From NCBI RefSeq assembly GCF_042434745.1, contig NZ_JBHLSS010000017.1: a DNA stretch of 45,349 nt. One strand, 5' to 3'. This document shows, piece by piece, positions 1-8,169 of this stretch. How positions within the stretch are numbered: the first letter of the stretch is position 1; each line of letters opens with the position of its first letter. A model generated the notes under the pieces. It saw nothing but the letters and a program-made list of their open reading frames with translations, was not told where the DNA came from and searched no databases. The translations under genes were made by a program, and so were the position numbers. Source of the DNA: Azotobacter paspali (GTDB lineage Bacteria > Pseudomonadota > Gammaproteobacteria > Pseudomonadales > Pseudomonadaceae).

Positions 1-350
1 CTCTCGCAAGTGGACTGCAAGGTGCGGCCGTCCAGGATCACGGCGCTGGGTTGGCCCTGCTTGCCTTGAGAGACACGCAACACCGAGCGCAGATTGTTGA
101 CCATGGCTTCGAAGCAGCCGGCCTGCAGCCACCGCTGAGTCTGTTGGTAAAGCGCCTCCCACGGCGGAAAGTCGTTGGGAATCAGTCGCCAGGGAGCACC
201 GGCCCGGGCCATCCAGCGCAACGCGTTGAACATCAGGCGCAGATCGTACCTGCGCTGCGGCACTCGCGGATCGATCAGGGTCAGGTAGGGCGCAGCGAAG
301 GCCCATTCTTCATCAGAAACGTCTGTCGGGTAAGGGCGTGCGGGCTTCAT
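1..350 (-). CDS. IS5-family transposase, N-terminal part (cut by window edge)
   Basis: The first 116 residues of a transposase begin MKPARPYPTDVSDEEWAF and continue with a region containing YDLRLMFNALRWMARAG and a PWRLIPNDFPPWEALYQ-like stretch. This is the DUF4096 N-terminal domain of IS5/IS4-type DDE transposases. The segment ends near AVILDGRTLQST, where the first catalytic Asp of the DDE core is expected (D of LDGRT). The frame is open to the edge with no stop, so this copy may be intact. The protein would cut and rejoin the ends of its own element. Confidence 0.85.
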   Translation of the reverse strand, partial: MKPARPYPTDVSDEEWAFAAPYLTLIDPRVPQRRYDLRLMFNALRWMARAGAPWRLIPNDFPPWEALYQQTQRWLQAGCFEAMVNNLRSVLRVSQGKQGQPSAVILDGRTLQSTCE

Positions 351-393
351 CCAACTACGATAGCTTCACCGGCACCAAGTTCATAACACGCTC
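1..393 (-). mobile_element. Right part of an IS5-type insertion sequence
   Basis: The window opens inside an insertion sequence: a transposase N-terminus reads leftward off the edge. About 30 bases upstream of its start, the minus strand carries GAGCGTGTTATGAAC, which resembles terminal inverted repeats I associate with IS5-type elements. CTAG follows at 393-396. The matching left end is outside the window, so the exact boundary and target duplication cannot be confirmed. Confidence 0.6.
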
Positions 394-597
394 TAGAACC
401 GGCTGCTCAAGCTTATCGGAGAACCAATGTAACAAGGTTGGATGGGCCTGCAAGTCGCCTGTCGCCGAACATGGGCGACGCACCCACGCAGGCTCGTCCA
501 GCCCTCCCGGCGAAACGCGAAGACGGTCGGAGATAGCCCCCTCTCCACACCAACTCGCTACAATCCGGTCCATCCCCGCACGTACAGGACCCTCCGC

Positions 598-2040
598 ATG
601 TTCGAATCCGCCTCCGAGCTGTCGCGCCGGTTCGCCGCCCTGCGCAGCAGCGCCGATTTCTGGTCGCTGCGGCATGTCCGGGAAAGCAGCGAGCATTACC
701 GGGTGCGCCGTAACGTCGCCCTGCCGCCTTCCTTCGGCGAGGACTGCGGCGCCATGCTGACCGCGCGCGTTGCCGGCATCGAAGCCTACGCGGCCACCAG
801 CGATCTGACCCAGGCCGGGCTGCAAGCGGCCCTGGAGCGGGCCGAGCGCATGGCCCGCGCCCTGGCCGGGCACGCGCTGCTGGAAGTACGGGAACTGCCG
901 GTGCCGACCGGCGCGGCGGACGACGTGGCGCCCGGCTACGAGCGGCCGCTGGACGGCCCGGCGCACTGGTACGAGGTGCTGAGCGCCGAGTCGGCGCGGG
1001 TGCCCCCGGATGCGCGGCTGGTGGACTGGAGCGTCGGGCTCGCCGTCACCTGCGTGGAACAGATCCTGCTCGACAGCGCCGGCGCCTGCCTGCGCCGGGC
1101 CCAGCGCTTCGTCTACCCGTCCCTGAGCGTGACCGCCAGCGACGGCCACGACAGCCAAACCCGCAGCCTCGGCGGCTTCAACTTCGGCCAGCAGGGCGGC
1201 GCCGAGGTGGTCGAACGGCTCGGCCTGGTGGGCGCGGCCCCGCGCATCGCGGACGAGGCGCTGCAGTTGCTGCTCGCCCCCAACACTCCCAGCGGCCCCC
1301 TCGACCTGCTGCTGATGCCCGACCAGATGGTGCTGCAGATCCACGAATCCATCGGCCATCCCCTGGAGCTGGACCGCATCCTCGGCGACGAGCGCAACTA
1401 TGCCGGCACCAGCTTCGTCCGCCTGGAAGATTTCGGCCGCTACCAGTACGGCTCGCCGCTGCTCGACGTCACCTTCGACCCCGGCCGCCCCGAGGAACTG
1501 GCCAGCTACCGCCACGACGACGACGGCACGCCGGCGCGGCGCGAATACCTGATCCGGGGCGGTGTCTTGCAGCGTCCGCTGGGCGGCGCCCTGTCGCAGA
1601 TGCGCAGCGGCCTGCCAGGGGTGGCCTGCAGCCGCGCCTGCAGTTGGAACCGCGCGCCCATCGACCGCATGGCCAACCTCAACGTCGAACCGGGCGACCA
1701 GAGCCTGGCGCAACTGATCGGCGGTATCGAGCGCGGCATCCTGATGAGCACCAATCGCTCCTGGTCCATCGACGATGCCCGCAACAAGTTCCAGTTCGGT
1801 TGCGAATGGGGCCGGCTGATCGAGAACGGCGAACTCCAGGGCGTGGTGAAGAACCCCAACTACCGCGGGATTTCCGCGCACTTCTGGCGCAACCTCGCCG
1901 CGGTGGGCGACGCGAGCACCATCGAGGTGCTCGGCACGCCCTACTGCGGCAAGGGCGAGCCGAACCAGGCGGTGCGCGTCGGCCACGCCTCGCCGGCCTG
2001 CGTATTCAAGAAAATCGACGTATTCGGAGGGGCCGCCTGA
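598..2040 (+). CDS. TldD/PmbA-family metalloprotease, TldD-like subunit
   Basis: A 480-residue protein of the TldD/PmbA (U62) family. TldD and TldE form a heterodimeric zinc protease that degrades unfolded or small peptides and matures microcin B17 in E. coli. The metal-binding signature HExxxH is present as HESIGHPLELDR from about residue 249, so this is the catalytic-type subunit. The sequence around it differs from the classical TldD form (HEAVGHGLEGD), which suggests a paralogous subfamily rather than the housekeeping tldD. The ATG is preceded by AGGA eight bases upstream. The next gene overlaps its stop by one base, so the two are translationally coupled. The 200 bases between the IS end and the start hold no other gene; TACAAT at 559-564 could be a -10 box. 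The substrate is unknown. Confidence 0.85.
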   Translation: MFESASELSRRFAALRSSADFWSLRHVRESSEHYRVRRNVALPPSFGEDCGAMLTARVAGIEAYAATSDLTQAGLQAALERAERMARALAGHALLEVRELPVPTGAADDVAPGYERPLDGPAHWYEVLSAESARVPPDARLVDWSVGLAVTCVEQILLDSAGACLRRAQRFVYPSLSVTASDGHDSQTRSLGGFNFGQQGGAEVVERLGLVGAAPRIADEALQLLLAPNTPSGPLDLLLMPDQMVLQIHESIGHPLELDRILGDERNYAGTSFVRLEDFGRYQYGSPLLDVTFDPGRPEELASYRHDDDGTPARREYLIRGGVLQRPLGGALSQMRSGLPGVACSRACSWNRAPIDRMANLNVEPGDQSLAQLIGGIERGILMSTNRSWSIDDARNKFQFGCEWGRLIENGELQGVVKNPNYRGISAHFWRNLAAVGDASTIEVLGTPYCGKGEPNQAVRVGHASPACVFKKIDVFGGAA

Positions 2041-3359
2041 TGGACGCTCGCGAGCATTTCCACGCCCTGCTCGACAGCCTGCGGCCGCTGCTGCGCGGCG
2101 ACGAAGGCTTCACCCTCGACTACCGCGCCGAGGACTCGGAATTCGTGCGCCTCAACCGGGCGCGAGTACGCCAAGCCGGGCAGGTGCGGCAGATCCACGC
2201 CACCCTCGCCCTCTACCTCGGCGAACGCCATGCCCGCTTCGAGCTGAGCCTGAGCGGCACGCTCGAGGAAGACCGCCCCCACCTGCGCCACGCCTTGGAA
2301 CGGCTACGCGCGTTGCTGCCGGCGCTGGCTCCCGACCCGCACCTACGCCTCAATCGCGAACCCTGGCGCAGCGAGAGCAGCGAGGCGGGAACGCTGCCGG
2401 AAGTCGCCACGGCGGTCGGGCAGATCCTCGACGCCGCCGCCGGCTTCGATCTGGTCGGCATCCATGCCGCTGGCCCGCAATACCAGGGCTTCGCCAGTTC
2501 CTGGGGGGCTTTCGGCTGGCATGCGGCGAGCAGCTTCAACTTCGACTGGAGCCTGTTCCACGCCAACGGCCAGGCGGTCAAGAGCGCCTATGCCGGCCAG
2601 CACTGGGATGCCGGAACCTTCGCCCGGCGCATGGCCTCGGCGCGCGAACGACTGGAATACCTCGGCCGCCCGGCACTGACCCTGGCGCCGGGCAACTACC
2701 GGGCCTACCTGGCCCCAGCGGCGCTGGACGAAATCCTCGACATGCTCGCCGGCGGCTTCTCGGCCCAGGCCCTAGCCAGCGGCGCCAGTCCCCTGCAGCG
2801 CCTGTTCGCCGGTTCGGCCCGGCTCAGTCCGCTCGTGACCCTCGACGAGCGTGTCGCCGGCGGCCTGGCTCCGGCCTTCACCGGCGAAGGACCGCGCCGC
2901 GATCTGCGCCTGCTCGCCGCCGGCCTGCCCGGCGAACGGCTGATCGGCTCGCGCAGCGCCGCCGAATACGGCTTGACCGCCAACGGCGCGGGGGACCACG
3001 AACAGCCGCTATCGCTGGCGATGGCCGGCGGCGAGCTGGACGAGCGCGACATCCTGGCCCGCCTGGATACCGGCCTGTACATCGGCAACCTCTGGTACCT
3101 CAACTTCTCCGACCGCCCGGCCGGGCGCCTGACCGGCATGACCCGCTTCGCCACCTTCTGGGTGGAGAACGGCCGCATCCAGGCTCCGGTCGGGACCATG
3201 CGCTTCGACGATTCGGTGTTCGACTTCCTCGGTCCGCACCTGGAAGCCCTCACCCGTGAGCCCGAGAGCATCCTGCCGGCGGGCACCTACGGCGCGCGGC
3301 AGAGCGGCTCCCGGACGCTGCCGGGGGCATTGCTCGGATGCTTCACCCTGACGCTCTGA
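2040..3359 (+). CDS. TldD/PmbA-family protein, TldE-like subunit
   Basis: A 439-residue partner of the preceding gene, starting MDAREHFHALLDSLRPLL. It lacks an HExxxH motif, as expected of the TldE/PmbA non-catalytic subunit, but shares family features such as the C-terminal GMTRFATFWVENGRI stretch, where the two subunits normally pack. Its ATG shares the A of the upstream TGA stop, an overlap typical of obligate partner subunits. By analogy with TldD/E the pair would form a peptide-degrading complex in the cytoplasm. There is no nearby RiPP precursor or modifying enzyme to assign a specific peptide substrate. Membership of the family is seen; the complex and its role are inferred. Confidence 0.8.
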   Translation: MDAREHFHALLDSLRPLLRGDEGFTLDYRAEDSEFVRLNRARVRQAGQVRQIHATLALYLGERHARFELSLSGTLEEDRPHLRHALERLRALLPALAPDPHLRLNREPWRSESSEAGTLPEVATAVGQILDAAAGFDLVGIHAAGPQYQGFASSWGAFGWHAASSFNFDWSLFHANGQAVKSAYAGQHWDAGTFARRMASARERLEYLGRPALTLAPGNYRAYLAPAALDEILDMLAGGFSAQALASGASPLQRLFAGSARLSPLVTLDERVAGGLAPAFTGEGPRRDLRLLAAGLPGERLIGSRSAAEYGLTANGAGDHEQPLSLAMAGGELDERDILARLDTGLYIGNLWYLNFSDRPAGRLTGMTRFATFWVENGRIQAPVGTMRFDDSVFDFLGPHLEALTREPESILPAGTYGARQSGSRTLPGALLGCFTLTL

Positions 3360-3363
3360 AAAC

Positions 3364-3387
3364 CGGCGGCCCCTTCGGGGGCCTCCG
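3364..3387 (+). terminator. Hairpin with UUCG loop after the TldE-like gene
   Basis: A GGCCCC/GGGGCC stem closes on a cTTCGg tetraloop and continues outward with three more pairs after a C-T mismatch. It begins five bases after the stop codon. There is no clear T-run, so termination strength is uncertain. It sits between two convergent genes and could serve both strands. Confidence 0.5.
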
Positions 3388-3397
3388 TCCGCGTTCC

Positions 3398-3943
3398 CTA
3401 TTGCTCGGCATCTGGCGAGTCGGGCGGCAGGGAGTCCCGGACGGCGCGCCGTTCCTTCGAGGCTTTCCATTTCGAATAGAAATAGGCTCCGCCCGAGAGC
3501 GCGCCCGTCACGGCAGCGGCGGCGCCGACGATGGGCGCGGCGGTCACGATCAGCGGCGCGCTGCTCAGGCCGAGGGCGACGCTCAGCGCGCTCAACCCGG
3601 TCGGGGCGGCAAGTACCGCACCGGCGCTCACCACGCCGGAAGTGATGCCCAGCCCCATCGAGAGCGTGTCTATTCTGTCGGCCACATCCTTGTGGTTCGC
3701 ATCCATTTCCCTGACCTTGGCCACGACCTTGCCGGGAATCTTCCTCGTCCCGCTCGCTGCGGCTGCCGTGAGCGTCTTCGCCTTGTCGAGGGCGGCTCTG
3801 GTATAGCCGTTGGCGGCGCTCTCACGGGCAGCCGACAAGTTTGGGGCATCCTCGGCCCGCTCGCGGACGGATGGCTGGCCGTCATCCTCCGGTGCCGATG
3901 TTGTGGAAGCCGGCGCCCCTGGTTTCCCGATCCATTTTTTCAT
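3398..3943 (-). CDS. Hypothetical hydrophobic Gly/Ala-rich protein
   Basis: A 181-residue protein I do not recognise. The N-terminal half (about 1-90) is polar and Ala/Asp-rich. Residues about 95-152 are two adjacent hydrophobic stretches rich in Gly, Ala and Ser with small-residue spacing, like a glycine-zipper membrane hairpin. A basic tail follows (YSKWKASKERRAVRD). No signal peptide is evident. The start chosen is the ATG of MKKWIGKPG, which has GAGG eight bases upstream; an ATG 27 bases further upstream has no ribosome site. It converges on the TldD/E pair and seems to stand alone. A membrane-inserting protein is possible, but function is unknown. Confidence 0.55.
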   Translation of the reverse strand: MKKWIGKPGAPASTTSAPEDDGQPSVRERAEDAPNLSAARESAANGYTRAALDKAKTLTAAAASGTRKIPGKVVAKVREMDANHKDVADRIDTLSMGLGITSGVVSAGAVLAAPTGLSALSVALGLSSAPLIVTAAPIVGAAAAVTGALSGGAYFYSKWKASKERRAVRDSLPPDSPDAEQ

Positions 3944-4119
3944 GCGCGTCGCCTCATTCGAGTTTTCCATAAACCGAATCAGTGGATTCTTCGTAGCCAG
4001 ATACAGATACGCGGCAACCATACGAAAAACCGCCTGCGATTACACCCTGACCGACGAGCGGCGACAGCCCTCTCTTCGTTTCCACAAAGATCGGGCGGTT
4101 TCCTTGGCCGATCTGCCGG

Positions 4120-4345
4120 CGGCCAAGCCATCCCCTTGGAAGACGGCGCCGCCGATATCGTGCTGATGTTCAAGTCGCTCCATCACGTGCCGGTGGGCGA
4201 CATGGACGGCGCGCTGCGGGAAATCCGTCGGGTGCTGCGTCCGGGGGCCTGGCCTACGTTTCCGAGCCGGTCTTCGCCGGTGAGTTCAACGAGGTGGTGC
4301 GCCTGTTCCGCGACGAGCGGGCGGTCCGCGAGGCCGCCTTGCGCG
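4120..4345 (+). pseudogene. Remnant of a class I SAM-dependent methyltransferase
   Basis: One frame reads IPLEDGAADIVLMFKSLHH and then a GALREIRRVLRPG stretch, the post-motif I to motif III part of a Methyltransf_11-type enzyme. After RRVLRPG the family continuation (LAYVSEPVFAGEFNEVVRLF) is found only in a different frame, so there is a frameshift near 4245. The SAM-binding GxGxG N-terminus and the C-terminus are missing. It runs directly into a ferric reductase relic on the opposite strand. It is a dead fragment. Confidence 0.6.
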
Positions 4346-4677
4346 CCGGCCACTCCAACCAGCCCCAGCCGACCATCCGTTTCGGCGTCTTGACCCATAG
4401 CCAGTGGACGATGGCCATCGCCAGCGCCGAGAGACCGAGCCACTTGTGCAGCCGGTAACCCTTTTGTCCAGGCCGCCCAGAAAAGACTCGAGGAAGGCCG
4501 GGCCGCCAGAAAGACGCCGAGGCTCATCGCGCCCATGGCCAGGATGCCGGTAAAGTTCACCAGTGAATGGCGCAGAGCGAGGAATTCGTAAGGCGCCCCC
4601 AGCCGCTCGTCGGCCAGCAGCCAGAGCAGGCCGAACCCGACGAACAGAACAAGGTAGGCGACACGGATATTCTTCAT
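4325..4677 (-). pseudogene. Remnant of a ferric reductase-like transmembrane protein
   Basis: The minus strand starts MKNIRVAYLVLFVGFGLLWL and continues through a RHSLVNFTGILAMGAMSLGVF segment, the first two membrane helices of ferric reductase-like (FRE/NOX-type) proteins. Near 4455 the frame breaks at LDK, and the expected RLHKWLGLSALAMAIVHWLW, carrying the haem-ligand histidine region, resumes one frame over. Similarity fades after KTPKRMVGWGW at about 4330, where methyltransferase sequence on the other strand begins. The C-terminal FAD/NAD domains are absent. The gene is frameshifted and truncated. Confidence 0.6.
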
Positions 4678-4875
4678 GACGACCGACCGCGGCGTGGAAT
4701 GCGCTATCGAGGCTTCATGATATGGCGGGCGGGCAGCCGCCAGGCCGTGCGGCCGATTGGCCGATTGCTTTAAACACAGCCCGCCGCCGCTTGCCGGCAC
4801 CGGCAGGAGTAGCGGCGCCGACGAGGCGCCATACTTTTGAGCACCGTGGCAGCATGCGGATCGACCAAGCACAAA

Positions 4876-5133
4876 CTACAACGCATCCCGCATGTCCAGG
4901 ATTTCGCACTGCATCCGCTCCGCGTCGCCCACGTCGACCAGCTTCTTGTCCGCCAAGGCGACGATGTAGCCGTACAGCCACAGGACGGAATCCCGGCGCA
5001 TCTGCCGCAGAATCGCGGGCCGTTCGTCCATCCCTATTCGCAGCCTCTCCCAGTCCGGCTCCCAGGAACCCTGCAAGCTGCGCAGACGCATGTCGAAACT
5101 TGCGGAGCGAGCGGCCAAGTCTTTGAGCGTCAT
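4876..5133 (-). CDS. Small hypothetical protein
   Basis: An 85-residue polar protein (MTLKDLAARSASFDMRLRSL...) that I do not recognise. It is rich in charged residues and probably all helical, with no signal peptide or membrane segment. A good ribosome site (GGGAG eight bases before the ATG) supports real translation. It lies between gene relics and a small acidic ORF on the same strand. No function can be proposed. Confidence 0.5.
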   Translation of the reverse strand: MTLKDLAARSASFDMRLRSLQGSWEPDWERLRIGMDERPAILRQMRRDSVLWLYGYIVALADKKLVDVGDAERMQCEILDMRDAL

Positions 5134-5250
5134 TGCTTTTTCTCCCTTTCAGCCCGCCAGAGATGCAGCGAAACGCCTTGAGAAAGGGTAGACGACAGCG
5201 CCCATGGCTGCGTCCGCCGGACGCCTGGGCAAACCAGATACCCATACAGC

Positions 5251-5277
5251 AGGAAGGCCGCATTTCGCGGCCTTCCT
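5251..5277 (-). terminator. Hairpin after the small acidic ORF
   Basis: An 11-bp perfect stem AGGAAGGCCGC/GCGGCCTTCCT with a five-base loop begins two bases beyond the stop of the acidic ORF. There is no T-run on either side, so it may stabilise a 3' end or act as a weak terminator. Confidence 0.5.
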
Positions 5278-5279
5278 GT

Positions 5280-5441
5280 TCAGTTATCGCTGAGTTTCGC
5301 TACATAGTCGAGATCTGGATAAAAAAGGTCTTCCTCCTCTTCTTCCTCTTCTTCCTCCTCAATCTGGAATCCATAGTCTTCGCCAGAAATCACTTTGCTT
5401 CCGACTTGATAAAAGTCACCCACTGCAATCTCCTTATCCAT
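5280..5441 (-). CDS. Small acidic protein with a ten-glutamate run
   Basis: A 53-residue ORF, MDKEIAVGDFYQVGSKVISG, then EDYGFQI, ten consecutive Glu and DLFYPDLDYVAKLSDN. The Glu run mixes GAG and GAA codons, so it is not a simple nucleotide repeat, which argues for selection on the peptide. There is a modest ribosome site (GAG seven bases upstream) and a strong hairpin immediately after the stop. It lies on the same strand as gcd, about 115 bases downstream, and could be co-transcribed. Net charge is strongly negative. I do not recognise a family; a regulatory, metal-binding or modified peptide are all open. Confidence 0.5.
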   Translation of the reverse strand: MDKEIAVGDFYQVGSKVISGEDYGFQIEEEEEEEEEEDLFYPDLDYVAKLSDN

Positions 5442-5557
5442 TTTTCGCTCTATCCGGGACGCCTTCGCATCATGCGCCGCTCCTCTTTCAACGTAGCCCG
5501 GAAAACCGGAATTGGCCAAATGCAACAATGTCGCAGTCAGCGACTCCACCGGCGGGC

Positions 5558-7963
5558 TCAGCGTTCGGTCTCGTCCTCCAGTGTCCAGGCGACCAGCGAG
5601 TCGCCGATCCGGGTGCCGAACGAGCTGTGCCCGCCGGCCATCACCACGACGAACTGCTTGCCGGTCTTTTCCGACAGGTAGGTGATCGGCGTCGCCTGGC
5701 CGCCCGCGGGCAGGCGCCCCTTCCACAGTTCCTCGCCGTTGCGCAGATCGTAGGCGCGCAGGTAGTAATCCAGCGTGCCGCTGAGAAAGGCCACGCCGCC
5801 GGCGGTGACCAGGGGCCCGCCCAGCGCGGGAACGCCCACGGCGAATGGGATGAATGGCGCGTTGTCGCGGCTGGTGCCGTTCTTGTGCATCCATACCGGC
5901 TGCATGCTGCGCAGATCCACCGCCGTGACATAGCCCCAGGGAGGCGACTGGCAGGGCAGGCCCAGCGGGGAGACGAACGGTCCCAGGTGCACTAAGTAGG
6001 GAGCGCCGAGATTGGGTTGCAGACCGAGTTCGCCGCCGCCTTCGCGGCGCTCCCTGGCCTCGACCTCGCCGCGCTCGACCAGCCGCGAGATGAAGGCCAG
6101 GTAGTTGGGCGCGGCGAACAGCAGTTGCCGTTGCGGATCGACCGCCAGCGATGGCCAGTTGAAGGTGCCGACATTGCCGGGGTAGATCAGCGAGCCCTGC
6201 TCGCTCGGCGGCGTGAAATCCCCCTCGTAGCGCAACTTACGGAAGCGGATGCGGCACAGCAGTTGATCGAACGGCGTGGCGCCCCACATGTCGCGCTCGC
6301 GCAGCGGCTCTCGCGGGGCGTAGCTGAGATCGGAGGCCGGCTGGGTCGGCGCGGTGAAATCGCCCGCGACCGCGCCCTGCGGCACGGGCCGCTCGTGCAC
6401 CGGCACCATGGGCTGGCCGGTGCGCCGGTCCAGCACGAACAGATCGCCACCCTTGGTCGCCTGGATGATCGCCGGCACCTTGCCTTGCGGGCCGTCGAGA
6501 TCGACCAGGGTCGGTTGCGAAGGCAGGTCGCGGTCCCATAGGTCATGGTGCACGGCCTGGAATTCCCAGCGCACTTTGCCGCTGGCCAGATCGAGCGCCA
6601 CCAGGGACGCGGTGAAACGCTCGGCTTGCGGCGAGCGCCGCGCTCCCCACTGGTCCGGGGTCTGGTTGCCGGTGGGGATGAAGACCAGCCCCAACCCTTC
6701 GTCGGCCACGGCGATGGTCCAGGAGTTCGGCGTGCTGCGCACGTAGGTCCCGCCCGCCGGCAGGGGCTCGGTGGCTTCCGGGTTGCCCGGGTCCCAGTTC
6801 CACACCAGCGCGCCGCTGCGCACGTCGTAGGCGCGGATCACCCCACCGGGGGAGTCCACCGAGCCGTTGTCAGTCACCGAACCGCCGACGATCAGCAGCT
6901 TCTCGGTCACCACCGGCGGCGAGGTCGGCAGGTATACGCCCAGCGCCTGATCGCCCAGGCCCACCTTCAGGTCGATCATGCCGCCCGTGCCGAAGTCCTC
7001 GCACGGCTTGCCGTCGCCGGGGTCCAGCGCGTACAGCGTGGCGTCGTTGGTCGGCAGGAACAGCCTGCGGCTGCAGCGCGCGGGAGCGCCGGCGGCGGTC
7101 TCTCCCCCGGCGCCGGGGTAGGCCGCCGCATCGTGGTAGGCCAAGCCGCGGCAGGTCATGTGCTGGTAGTACTTGGCGTCACGGTTGATGTTCGGATCGA
7201 AGCGCCACAGTTCCTCGCCGCTGTCCGCGTCCAGGGCGATGGCGAGGCTGTGGGGTGTGCAGATGAACAGGCTGTCGCCGACCTTCAGCGGCGTGACCTG
7301 GTTGGTGAATTCGGCCGGGTCGCCTTCACGGGGCCAGTCGCCGGTATGGTATTCCCAGGCCTTCTTCAGCCGTCCGACGTTTCCGGGAGTAATCAGGTCG
7401 GCCGCCGAATAGCGGTCGCCGCGCGCCGAGCCGCCGTATGCCGGCCACTCGCTCGCCGAGCGGTCGGCCGCTCCCGCCGGGCTTGCGCCGGCCATGCGCT
7501 CGGCGGCGAATTCGCCGGCGATGCGCGAATGGTCCCGGGTCAGCGCGTAACCGGCCAGCAGCGCGCCGAACAGCACAGCGATGCCGAGCAGACCGCTGGC
7601 GCCGTCCCGCCAGCGCGCCGGGACGCCGATATGGCGGTTGACGAAGGGCAGCAGCAGCCAGAGCCCCAGCACCCACCACAGGTCGATGCGCGCCACCAGC
7701 CGCCACCAATCGGAGCCGGCCTCGTAAATCGTCCAGGCCAGGGTGGCGAGCAGCAGCACGGCATACAGCCAGATCGCCAGCCGTCGCCTCGCCAAGATCA
7801 GGATGCCCACGGCCAGCAGCCCGAGGCCGGCGAGCAGGTAGTACCAGGAGCCGCCCAGGATCGCCAGATAGGCGCCGCCGAGCGCCATCAGGGCGCCCAT
7901 CAGCAGCGCCAGTATCCCGGTCAGCGTGATGCGCAGCGGCTGCGCCGTCCTCGTCGTGACCAT
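5558..7963 (-). CDS. gcd: Membrane-bound PQQ-dependent glucose dehydrogenase
   Basis: An 801-residue quinoprotein, the usual length of Gcd. About the first 140 residues form five hydrophobic helices (from ITLTGILALLMGALMALGGAY), anchoring the enzyme in the inner membrane. The rest is the periplasmic eight-bladed PQQ propeller, with repeats such as ALDADSGEELWRFDPN, the MTCRGLAYHD segment and a C-terminal ITYLSEKTGKQFVVVMAGGH stretch. It oxidises glucose to gluconolactone and passes electrons to ubiquinone. The ATG of MVTTRTAQP has GGGAGG five bases upstream. No pqq biosynthesis genes are present here. A decayed OprD-type porin gene lies just upstream on the same strand. Confidence 0.95.
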   Translation of the reverse strand: MVTTRTAQPLRITLTGILALLMGALMALGGAYLAILGGSWYYLLAGLGLLAVGILILARRRLAIWLYAVLLLATLAWTIYEAGSDWWRLVARIDLWWVLGLWLLLPFVNRHIGVPARWRDGASGLLGIAVLFGALLAGYALTRDHSRIAGEFAAERMAGASPAGAADRSASEWPAYGGSARGDRYSAADLITPGNVGRLKKAWEYHTGDWPREGDPAEFTNQVTPLKVGDSLFICTPHSLAIALDADSGEELWRFDPNINRDAKYYQHMTCRGLAYHDAAAYPGAGGETAAGAPARCSRRLFLPTNDATLYALDPGDGKPCEDFGTGGMIDLKVGLGDQALGVYLPTSPPVVTEKLLIVGGSVTDNGSVDSPGGVIRAYDVRSGALVWNWDPGNPEATEPLPAGGTYVRSTPNSWTIAVADEGLGLVFIPTGNQTPDQWGARRSPQAERFTASLVALDLASGKVRWEFQAVHHDLWDRDLPSQPTLVDLDGPQGKVPAIIQATKGGDLFVLDRRTGQPMVPVHERPVPQGAVAGDFTAPTQPASDLSYAPREPLRERDMWGATPFDQLLCRIRFRKLRYEGDFTPPSEQGSLIYPGNVGTFNWPSLAVDPQRQLLFAAPNYLAFISRLVERGEVEARERREGGGELGLQPNLGAPYLVHLGPFVSPLGLPCQSPPWGYVTAVDLRSMQPVWMHKNGTSRDNAPFIPFAVGVPALGGPLVTAGGVAFLSGTLDYYLRAYDLRNGEELWKGRLPAGGQATPITYLSEKTGKQFVVVMAGGHSSFGTRIGDSLVAWTLEDETER

Positions 7964-8130
7964 TCGTGCCTCCCTACCCGTGTCTGTCCCGTAGCGGAAA
8001 ACACCGGCGGCATGGCGGACCGGGAACCTGTCCGATTCGGGCCGGCAACTTTGATTATCGAACAAGAGTAGTGCGAAAGACGAAGGCAAGAGCTTCGATT
8101 GGCCGCAACCACGACCGCGAAACGAAAAAA

Positions 8131-8159
8131 GCCCCTGCGGGAAATGCTCCCGCAGGGGC
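8131..8159 (-). terminator. Rho-independent terminator upstream of gcd
   Basis: A perfect 12-bp stem GCCCCTGCGGGA/TCCCGCAGGGGC with a five-base loop is followed on the minus strand by TTTTTT. It ends the transcript of the OprD-type porin relic and insulates gcd, whose promoter must lie in the roughly 165 bases between this hairpin and its start. Confidence 0.85.
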
Positions 8160-8169
8160 AAGGACCTGT

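Noticed and set aside
5321..5375. TCTTCC-rich tract as a simple-sequence repeat or CRISPR-like array
   Set aside because: It is a mixed-codon Glu run within one ORF, without spacer-repeat structure; no CRISPR array was found anywhere.
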